A stretch of 64,000 nucleotides of DNA, from assembly GCF_932274485.2 (NCBI RefSeq), contig NC_065883.2, positions 45,416,539 through 45,480,538 on the forward strand, written 5' to 3'. A program made the position numbers and the translations under genes. Of this stretch, positions 11,387 through 19,498 are shown in pieces. The notes below the pieces were generated by a model. The model made no database searches and had not been told where the DNA came from. It worked only from the letters and a program-made list of their open reading frames with translations. This stretch comes from Patella vulgata (lineage: Eukaryota; Mollusca; Gastropoda; Patellidae). The first letter of the stretch is position 1, and each line of letters starts with the position of its first letter.

Positions 11387-12680
11387 TATATATCACCGTG
11401 ACACCTTAATGATGATTGAATTCGAATTTCGTGAAAGTCCGACCGAAACCGCCTAACAAAATGGCCACTCCTTGTACGCAAATAGTGTAAAAGTATGTAA
11501 TACCAAAGTCGTGGACCCTTAAGAAGTCACAAGTTTTATACGATTTTATAATGAATCTTTGAATGTATGTTTTTGACCCAAAGATCTTTACAGTTTTTAA
11601 AGGGTTTTCTTTTATATTTGATGTCATAAATGATGGCATTGCCCTGTTCTCAATACATCAGTTTCATCTGAATCGGACCAATACATGTGCGATAATCATG
11701 CATATTTCACAATTATACGTAAAAGTTAGGGGGCCAATGTTGAACCAAGACGCTACAGTTTTTAGAAGTTCTTTCTTCATATTTGATGTCATTCATTGGG
11801 ACAATGAAAGGATAAACCCTGTCGATTTTCTCTGTTCTTGAACTTTCTCTTACAAATCAAAAGCATGATTATTCATTTGTTAACTACCGTAAGTATTAAT
11901 AAATTATCTTCAACTTTGTTTTATTTTTTTTCAAGGAGCAAGAAAGCGCTAAAGAACAGTCACTAATAATACCAGAAAGAGACGAAGCTATGACTACTGG
12001 CAAGGTTTGTTTATATTTCCGAAAACCTTGGGAATTTTATAGCGGTTACAGTTTTTAAAGGTTTTTTTTCATATTTGGTGTGAAATATACATAAAGGTTA
12101 GGGAGGGGCAGAATCGAACCTAGAGGTTACAGTTCATTTTTTAAAACAATTTTTTTTAATATTTGATGTTTGATGTCATTAATTGGGACAATGAAAGGGT
12201 AAGTCCCGTCGATTATTATCATCGCTTGATAGAGGATACCACTCCGAAATGTGCATCGCGATATAATCGAGGAACGACCCATCTATATTATATGTAAGAT
12301 TCTTTTTCTCTCTTTATATTTTTATGTATTTTTATTTTTATATCTGTTAATAGTTTTAAATTGAACAATTGACATTACACAATATACTATACTGTGTAAT
12401 TAATAAACCTCAAAGTTCAAACGATTTCCCTTTGTTTCATACGTGTTATATTTCTAGTTTCATTCCGTTACGTTACCAGTACATATTGTGAAATCAGTAC
12501 ACGCTTGAGCACGAGCTCTTCTATCAATCTCTGTCTCTCTGCTAATTTACTTTTTGTCTCGCATTTTCCATTTCTTAGAACAAATACCTAGGTAAACAAA
12601 TACTGCACAACATTCTATATAGATACATTTTATTCCCCCCCCCCTCTTCTCTTCAATCTCTACTGTATCTCGTCTTTACA
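11387..12680. other. Non-coding stretch with a short recurring module
   Basis: A module of ~80 bp ('tacagtttttaaag' then 'atatttgatgtcat' and 'gggacaatgaaagg') recurs imperfectly near 11585, 11750, 12045 and 12125. No ORF is convincing. The 3' part may be the 5' untranslated region of the Penelope-like element; 'ctcgtctttacag' at 12669-12681 looks like a splice acceptor. Confidence 0.45.
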
Positions 12681-12751
12681 GCTTTCTTATCTTGTCCCAT
12701 TTGCACGTCCACACAAGCAGTTTTTTCCCCCAACCCCACCACTACTGGAAC

Positions 12752-14341
12752 ATGGATAGGCCCCGCACCAGACGCCCACTCCTTCCCACGCCAACTCAAC
12801 TACCAATGGAATGGCCACAGCTACGAAGCAGATTCCAACCACCACCAGGCTTCCACCAACCACCACCAGGCTTCCACCAACCACCACCAGGCTTCAACCG
12901 ACCACCACCAGGCTTCAACCGACCACCACCAGGATTCCACCAACCACCACCCGGATTCCGCTGCCAGTACCAACCAAGTCGACAGCCAAATCAGCACCAA
13001 CCAAGTCGACAACCAAACCAACCAAGTCGACAACCAAACCAGCGCCAACCAAAACGACAACCAAACCAACGCCAACCACCCCCAGAAAATGCAGGTGTCG
13101 TGAAAGCCCTCTTTCAGGTCCTCCAATGCCTCCACCACTTGACCATTATGGAGAGTCAGGAGAATGGAACACCAACCAGAAGTTTCACTTGGAAGATCCA
13201 AGACCTGAATAAGTTCGTGAAGCCGGCCATGAAGACGCCTACCATAGCCACTACCATTGAGACATTGAACTTGAAATGGGCCAAGGACGTCGCCTCATCC
13301 CTGTCGACACACTACCGAGCCATGCTAGCGGAGAAACTGGAGTACTTGAAGTCACGTCACTTTACCAAAGATGCTGTACAAGAGTACTCTAGCCACGCCC
13401 TAGCATGGGCCAAGAAGTCCTACGGCAAGCGACTTCAGGATAGTGTGAAGACAGAGTTCCACCGCCTACTGTCCACGGTCTCTAAAACTGTCACGCCCCC
13501 TCCCCCATCACCCATGCACATTACGCACAACCTTCTCCGGGACACACCAAAACGATACACACCCAACAAGAGAAAATTATCCCCTGGAGAAGGCACTTGC
13601 ATTAACACTCCCTCGAAGCGTGCAGCTAGATCAACCAGTTCGCCCCGGGCTGTGTCTGGCTCACCTACTTCCTCGGGATCTATATCGCCACTAAACGCGC
13701 TTGTCGACTGTCTGTCCCCTAGATCGCCCATCATTCCTAACCCTAGAATCGCCACCAGATCTTCCACCAGATGTAGGCGATCACTCAACCTATCCCTCAA
13801 GAGACCTCACAGCTACAAAGGTAAAGACGAGAAGGATTTATGGTTCCTACCACCCGTCATGGCAAAGACCCTGGTTATTGGATCCTCTAACCTGGCTAGG
13901 ATTGCATCCTTCGTCGGGGACTGGGAGATCCATAGCTACTCTGGAGCCAAGATCAGCCACATCAGACAGATACTCCAGAACTACATGGGTCCGGCACCAG
14001 AGGAATTAGTGATACACGTCGGGCTCAACAACAGGGAGGAAAGTGGACCAAGGATACACGAGCAGATGCTAGATCTACTCAAGGTGACCAGAGCAGCTTT
14101 CCCAACAACCAAGCTCTTCGCCACACAGATCCCCACTTCTTCCCGACTCCGACAAGAAAATCCGACCGCCTACCAAAACATCACCAGCTACAACCAACTG
14201 ATCTCCACTGCACCTTCACCAAACGCCACCACATTACCAACCTTCAAGGGCAAAATAGAACTGAAAGGTAACGACGCAATCCACCGGAGCCCAGACACGG
14301 CCAGAGAGATCATCAACTGCTGGATGAGGAATTTAAACTAG
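12752..14341 (+). CDS. ORF1 of the Penelope-like element: proline-rich N-terminus plus SGNH/GDSL-esterase-like domain
   Basis: 529 codons from the first ATG (MDRPRTRRPLL); the frame is open somewhat upstream. Residues ~30-75 are six to seven PPPGF(H/N)(Q/R) heptads, then QPSRQPNQ-type basic Gln/Pro repeats. A middle region (~135-250) is helical-looking and basic. The last ~160 residues begin TLVIGSSNLARI (Ser block), then GAKISHIRQIL, LVIHVGLNNRE (Asn block) and GNDAIHRSPDTA (Asp/His block): the order and spacing of an SGNH hydrolase. Esterase-like ORF1 proteins are known from CR1-type LINEs; finding one ahead of a Penelope RT is unusual as far as I know. It ends RNLN-stop over a slippery heptamer. 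Its role, perhaps membrane or RNP association, is inference. Confidence 0.75.
   Translation: MDRPRTRRPLLPTPTQLPMEWPQLRSRFQPPPGFHQPPPGFHQPPPGFNRPPPGFNRPPPGFHQPPPGFRCQYQPSRQPNQHQPSRQPNQPSRQPNQRQPKRQPNQRQPPPENAGVVKALFQVLQCLHHLTIMESQENGTPTRSFTWKIQDLNKFVKPAMKTPTIATTIETLNLKWAKDVASSLSTHYRAMLAEKLEYLKSRHFTKDAVQEYSSHALAWAKKSYGKRLQDSVKTEFHRLLSTVSKTVTPPPPSPMHITHNLLRDTPKRYTPNKRKLSPGEGTCINTPSKRAARSTSSPRAVSGSPTSSGSISPLNALVDCLSPRSPIIPNPRIATRSSTRCRRSLNLSLKRPHSYKGKDEKDLWFLPPVMAKTLVIGSSNLARIASFVGDWEIHSYSGAKISHIRQILQNYMGPAPEELVIHVGLNNREESGPRIHEQMLDLLKVTRAAFPTTKLFATQIPTSSRLRQENPTAYQNITSYNQLISTAPSPNATTLPTFKGKIELKGNDAIHRSPDTAREIINCWMRNLN
12838..12960 (+). repeat. 21-bp coding minisatellite (PPPGFHQ heptads)
   Basis: Six to seven near-perfect 21-bp units 'ccaccaccaggcttccacc' within ORF1, alternating His-Gln and Asn-Arg versions. 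Unit number is expected to vary between copies. Confidence 0.85.
14332..14338 (+). promoter_or_regulatory. Putative -1 ribosomal frameshift site T_TTA_AAC
   Basis: TTTAAAC sits in ORF1 phase as T TTA AAC (X XXY YYZ) and is followed at once by TAG (14339-14341). A -1 slip makes CTA (14338-14340) the next codon, in exactly the frame of the RT ORF, with no stop between. The RT frame has no ATG before conserved sequence (QTVVNLSDRLLNPLE precedes its first ATG at 14422), so entry by frameshift makes sense. Short stems (TTGAG...CTCAA near 14392-14411) lie downstream; no strong pseudoknot was proven by eye. Confidence 0.65.
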
Positions 14342-16104
14342 GATTAGGGAAAAGGAATGAGAAGCCGTCTTTAGGACAGACAGTTGTCAATTTGAGCGAC
14401 AGACTTCTCAACCCCCTAGAAATGAACATTCTTGATAAAGGCCTTAAATTCATCCCAACCCCCACAATAACATCCATAGACCCCATCACCCAGGCAACCG
14501 ATCGCTTCCAAAGAACACTTTCGTTGACTTATTTTTTTAGGAACAAACCCGGCAGAGGTAAAAAATTATTCAGAGCAAAATCCACATGGAAACCACCTAA
14601 AAAGTCATTATCACCAGCCATCCTAAAAACTTTCGACGAAATGAATATAGAAATATCATCCATTCAACCACAGTCACAAAAACCAAATCTCAATCGAGCC
14701 ACAAAAACGGCATTTAACACCCTTAAAAAGGACAAAAACATAATAATTAAGAAAAGCGACAAAGGCTCGTGTTGTGTCATAATGAATCTTGCAGACTATA
14801 TCTCAGAGGCAGAAAAACAATTAAGTAATCCTATACATTACACTAAATTAGACCAACCCATCTTTAAGGACACCGCAAATTTAATAAACAACATCTTATA
14901 TGAATTGCAGGATAAGGAATACATAACAGCAAAACAATATGATTATCTATCTGCTAAATCTGACTGCCGACAAAGACATCTCTATACACTACCAAAAATA
15001 CATAAAAACCCAGAAACAGAATGGTTTATACCTAATAAAATACCCAAGGGACGCCCAATAATATCAGACTGTGGCAGCGAATCATACAACGTATCACAAT
15101 ATATAGACCATTTCTTATTACCCCTAGCATGCCAACACCCATCCTACCTTAAAGACACTAGCGATTTCATTCAGAAAATCAAACAGTTAAGAGTCCCCGA
15201 ACACACCGTTTTAATATCCATCGACGTACAAAGCATGTACACGAACATTGATAATAACACAGGTATTGAAGCAGTTAGGAAAGCATTTCTTAGGAACCCG
15301 CAAGCATCCAGGCCGGACGAAGAAATCCTCAAACTACTCAACATTTGTCTGAGGAGGAATGACTTCGCTTTTAACGACCAAGTATACCTTCAGTCTTCCG
15401 GAACTGCGATGGGAAAACGATTTGCCCCGAGATATGCAAATCTCTTCATGGCGGAGTGGGAAAGGGAAGTTCTGCCACTCTGTCTATTAAAACCAGATTT
15501 CTATGGGCGGTTTTTAGATGACGTTTTCATAGTCTGGACCTACACACTAGACGAATTTTGGACGTTTTTCAATATTCTGAACAATCATCATCCATCTGTC
15601 AAATTAACCGCAAATGTAAGCCATAACAGCATAGATTTCCGTGATACTACCGTTTTTAAAAGTAACAACACCAAAATCTCAGGCCAATTGGAAACTAAAG
15701 TATTTTTCAAAGAAACCGACACACATCAATTATTGTTCAAAAGCTCCTTTCACCCAAAACATACATTCTCTGGAATCATAAAATCTCAGATTCTCCGTTT
15801 TCATAGGATATGTACTCAGAAGACCGACTTTGAGTCAGCATGTACATTGGTATTTAGCAAACTAAGGGAAAGGGGATACTCCAAACGCTATCTACGACGT
15901 ATAAAAAACAACACTCTAGCTGAGCTTGCCGCCAAAGAAACAAATAATATACAATCAGCACATAAAACCAAAATTTGTGGCCATCCAAGATGTCAAACAT
16001 GCAAAATCTTAAACATATCCGACCATTTCCATAACAAAACATCTGGCACAAAATTCCCAATATTAGACCAACTTTCATGCAGTAGTTCAAACATAATTAT
16101 CTAA
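14338..16104 (+). CDS. Penelope-like reverse transcriptase
   Basis: An open frame of ~588 codons entered from ORF1. The N-terminus VVNLSDRLLNPLE...LKFIPTP is the typical Penelope lead-in. RT motifs in order: GRPIISDCGSESYNVSQYID (the stretch conserved in the family), SIDVQSMYTNI with the first catalytic Asp near 15223, SSGTAMGKRFAPRYANLFM, and RFLDDVFIVW with the Asp pair at 15518-15523. Then the thumb-like part FKSSFHPKHTFSGIIKSQILR and a Cys-rich segment near 15985-16010 (CGHPRCQTC), which leads to the nuclease domain in complete elements. It copies RNA into DNA at the target. The frame closes at 16104 just where the GIY-YIG domain begins in another frame. Confidence 0.9.
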   Translation, partial: LGLGKRNEKPSLGQTVVNLSDRLLNPLEMNILDKGLKFIPTPTITSIDPITQATDRFQRTLSLTYFFRNKPGRGKKLFRAKSTWKPPKKSLSPAILKTFDEMNIEISSIQPQSQKPNLNRATKTAFNTLKKDKNIIIKKSDKGSCCVIMNLADYISEAEKQLSNPIHYTKLDQPIFKDTANLINNILYELQDKEYITAKQYDYLSAKSDCRQRHLYTLPKIHKNPETEWFIPNKIPKGRPIISDCGSESYNVSQYIDHFLLPLACQHPSYLKDTSDFIQKIKQLRVPEHTVLISIDVQSMYTNIDNNTGIEAVRKAFLRNPQASRPDEEILKLLNICLRRNDFAFNDQVYLQSSGTAMGKRFAPRYANLFMAEWEREVLPLCLLKPDFYGRFLDDVFIVWTYTLDEFWTFFNILNNHHPSVKLTANVSHNSIDFRDTTVFKSNNTKISGQLETKVFFKETDTHQLLFKSSFHPKHTFSGIIKSQILRFHRICTQKTDFESACTLVFSKLRERGYSKRYLRRIKNNTLAELAAKETNNIQSAHKTKICGHPRCQTCKILNISDHFHNKTSGTKFPILDQLSCSSSNIII

Positions 16105-16517
16105 TCTCATGCAGAAAATGTGACAAGCAATACGTAGGGGAGACTCAAAATGCACTTAGGGAAAGAATTAACGGTCACCGGTCTGACATAGTCACCAAAA
16201 AAGACAAACCTGTCTCAATTCATTTCAACCAACCAAATCATGACATTTCTGATCTCATTGTCACGCCAATAGAAAAGACCAAGAGCGACTTTGAAACTTC
16301 AGACGAAATTAAAACGTTTAGGCTAACAAGAGAAAAATACTGGATTGACAATTTGAAAACAACAGCCCCCCTAGGTTTGAATATTCATACGGCTAGCGCA
16401 ATAGCTCCTTTTGTAGTTCCATTTAGCGCAACAGCAGCAAGTGCGTCCAAAATCATCAGAAAACACTATACTGAGCCCAAGAAAATCACCCGAAAATATT
16501 TACACAGAAAATTATAA
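16104..16517 (+). CDS. GIY-YIG endonuclease domain of the Penelope-like element
   Basis: Read in the frame starting at 16104: LISCRKCDKQYVGETQNALR with ERINGHRSDI following, then VSIHFNQPNHDISDLIV and REKYWIDNLKTTAPLGLN, ending IRRKH...HRKL-stop. This is the canonical Penelope C-terminal layout: a CxxC, the YVGET variant of the second half of GIY-YIG, the Arg/His helix, and the terminal W-I-x-x-L-x-T-x-x-P-x-GLN motif. In complete elements it is fused to the RT and nicks target DNA. Here it is one frame away, probably from a single-base loss near 16095, so this copy may lack a working fusion. Confidence 0.85.
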   Translation: MSCRKCDKQYVGETQNALRERINGHRSDIVTKKDKPVSIHFNQPNHDISDLIVTPIEKTKSDFETSDEIKTFRLTREKYWIDNLKTTAPLGLNIHTASAIAPFVVPFSATAASASKIIRKHYTEPKKITRKYLHRKL

Positions 16518-18139
16518 TTGCATATTCTAAAAATAAAAATCTGAACGACATCCTAGTGCACAGTAAATTAGATTAAATAAGACCAGTCTCCACCCTGACC
16601 CAAAACAAACCATATATCAAATCCTATGCCTAACCGTTAGTAATTAAAATCAATTAGATATAAGAATCCCTAGCCGTAACCCGGTGATGTGGAACAAACA
16701 CGATTTTTTTTAGAAAATCCAATCCGTTGTAGGAAACACACTAATGTGGCTCTCTCCCGAGAGCCTCAAATTTATTTTCTTTTTTCTTCAGAATACCAGA
16801 AGCACCACCCAAGGAAGACCATCAGCGCCACCAACACCAATAAACAGTGAAATCGCCTTTGTATATAAATCTAATGTATTGTATGTATTTTAATAAAACT
16901 AGGAAATATCACGAACTAATTTTTCATCATCCTAGGTCAGTGCTTATGTGGAGACTTAACCTCTCCCCCCAAATTCTTAAACCTAACCCAAGACCGAGCC
17001 CTTACCTTAACCCTAACCCACGACCTCGTCAACAAGCATGTGCCGCGGGCCTAAGACAAGACGTAGTCTGGCCCTAACCCTAACCCACAATCTTGTCAAA
17101 AAATGTTGTGACCTTGAACCAAGCCTGCAGTTGGCCTTAATATTTAGTCCTAACATGTTTTGACATCATACAATGAAATGTTATGTGTACACTCCAAAAT
17201 TCACATCTGTGTGACTTTTGACCAAACCTGCAGTTGGCCTTAATATTTAGACCAAACCTCAAAACATGGTGTCTGCCATTGAGATTGGCTTAGACATATG
17301 TTACACTCAAGGTTTACTTTTTTTTAACTGACTTTTAACTGTTTTTTTGTCGGAGGGCCAGTGACTGGGTGTTCGCTAGAAATAAAGAGGTTTAGTTCTA
17401 TTTCCAGTTGAAACCATTTTTCTTTTTCATTCTTATTTTCTCACTGTTTTTTATTGCATATTTATCCCCTGCTTTTCTATCATTTTAGGTGCCAGGGAAA
17501 TGTTTCATATACAGTGAAATGATAGAAGCTGAACACAAGTATTAAAAAAAAGAAGCAAAACAGGTGAGATAAATGTGCATTTCATACACTTTACCAAGTA
17601 CATTTAACCCGATCCCCACTTCTGCTCACTAACAGGGTGCAAATTTGGTACTGCACAGGCCTTTCCTCTCACCTTGGCATGTAACTGAATGAGAGAATTC
17701 CACATTTTGACCATTTTCTGGATGTCAATGATCAGTTTCCCTGGATAGTATTCGCCCCAGAATTCTCATTCTCATCCAAATTTAACATTTCAGGTCTACA
17801 TCTCAAAACCGGATGACGTCCTGGACTGGCTTTAGTAGAACGATGATGCATATCAATTTCATCCCAGATCTCTATGACACACCTATGGTGGAAGTGCAAG
17901 GCAAATCGTAATCAGTTTGGGTTCCAGTCGAGGACCTCTGTAAACTTTGCTTTCTGGTGATGACTTCATTTCCGAGCTTGGAAAGGACATCAACGCCTCT
18001 CATATTGGAAGATAACAGAAATGGCCTATGTGTTGACGGTTGTGCATATCTCTTGGTCAGGAAAGTTGTAGACACCATTGCCATTGTAAATCATTTGACA
18101 GGCCAGAGTGAACAGGAAGAACTATGATTGGTCAGGATT
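16518..18139. other. 3' flank of the Penelope-like element and unassigned DNA
   Basis: No convincing gene. Degenerate CCCTAACCCTAA words occur at 16985-17090, and 'cctgcagttggccttaatat' occurs twice (near 17129 and 17227). A 28-bp stretch at ~16963-16990 recurs at 38334-38361. A ~210-base frame on either strand at 17870-18090 has no recognisable motif. Confidence 0.45.
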
Positions 18140-18862
18140 GTATCAGATTTCATACTGGGGGGGGGGTGAAAAACCTGTTGTAGTGTTACCTAATCAGATT
18201 ATTTCAACTTACTTATCCTGTGGAAATACAGCTATATAGGAGATATTTTGAAATTCATAGACACTGCATGTTTCAACATCTTAGATTTGACCACAATTTG
18301 GCACTTGAAACTATGTTAACAGAGAAAAACTGTGTGGTTTTCGATGAAAGTGTTATAAAGTCTAATATTGCATCATGATTACTGTTTTAAAGTATTTTCG
18401 TGTTTGACTTATATTGAATTCATCTCATCTTTTTACAGAATGCATTTATGTTCAAAAATAAAAATGTTCTGTGGAATTCAAAATTCATGTGCTTTTAAAT
18501 TATCAGATTCCAATACAGGGGGGTGGGGATGAAAACGCTGCTGTAGTGTTACATAATCAGATTATTTCAACTTACTTATCCTATGGAAATACAGCTATAT
18601 AGGAGATATTTTAAAATTGATAGGCACTGCATGTTTCAACATCTTAGATTTGACCACAATTTGGCACTTGAAACTGCTTTAACAGAGAAAAACTGTGTGG
18701 TTTTCGATGAAAGTGTTAAAAAGTCTAATATTGCATCATCATTACTGTTTTAAAGTATTTTCGTGTTTGATTTATATTGAATTTATCTCATCTTTTTACA
18801 GAATGCATTTATGTTCAAAAATAAAAATGTTCTGTGGAATTCAAAATTCATGTGCTTTTAAA
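18140..18862. repeat. Tandem duplication, two ~362-bp units
   Basis: Unit 1 (18140-18501) and unit 2 (18502-18862) match nearly base for base, for example 'tcagattatttcaacttact' at ~18194 and ~18556. Each unit contains 'catctttttacag' followed by AATGCATTTATG, a splice-acceptor look-alike, and an AATAAA-like word. Few differences, so recent. Confidence 0.85.
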
Positions 18863-19498
18863 TTTCTGTCTGAAATTCCACAGTTTTCTGATGTATTATA
18901 GTGTTTGCAGAATGCTGCACTGCTCATCTGAAAATACATGGATTTTCATACTCTTTGGCCAGGGCTTTGCATATATGTTTGTTTATTAGATAACAACAGA
19001 TTTGTTCAAACAGCAAGAACATGTGAGGTATATAGGACTAAGACTAGTAATTATTTCCCCTTATTTCATGATGGACGAATGTAGTGCGAGTTATAAATAG
19101 ACAATTTTTCCATTAATTTTTTTCTCCCCTCTTCCTGCATTTTTGAGTTGACTTTTTGGTCTAGAATAGGAGAAAAGGGATCAAATTTGCAATTTTATAG
19201 CAGTTTTGGGTAATACTGATGATATTACAACGGAGGGATAGGGGGTGTAAAATGTCTTTCTGCCGAGCAATCATTGTATCGGAAGTGAGATTTTCACCCC
19301 AGTCAACTTCAAATCCCCGTAGCAAAAAATCTAAACGGTCAACCCCCTACAAGTTTATGATGAGGAGATTGCCAAATGTGGTCCCCATTGTGCCTATAAA
19401 GATTGGAACCAACGGAATGTTGAGCAAAAATCTACAGCCTGTGATGTTACAGCCATTTAACATTGAAGTCAATGGGCAAATAATTACTAGTCTGAGTC
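18863..19498. other. Unassigned DNA before the duplicated block
   Basis: A 100-codon frame at 19219-19518 is open but has no family motif and runs into the BEL fossil, so it is not called as a gene. Confidence 0.4.

Larger units (their letters stand above)
12680..16520 (+). mobile_element. Penelope-like retroelement (GIY-YIG type) with an SGNH-domain ORF1
   Basis: Three coding parts in order on one strand: a proline-rich/SGNH-like ORF, a Penelope-type reverse transcriptase, and a GIY-YIG nuclease. Outer boundaries are not defined; no terminal repeat was found by eye. Penelope-like elements are non-LTR-like retroelements related to telomerase RT and carry no capsid. The copy looks fairly young: two long frames are open over ~3.4 kb, with one apparent frame change before the nuclease. 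Confidence 0.85.

Noticed and set aside
12821-13201. Trp-rich open frame on the minus strand and a Thr-rich frame on the plus strand
   Set aside because: Both are shadows of the 21-bp coding repeats of ORF1 in other frames.
17872-18084. 70-codon minus-strand frame, possible exon
   Set aside because: An equally long frame exists on the plus strand and neither shows a recognisable domain.
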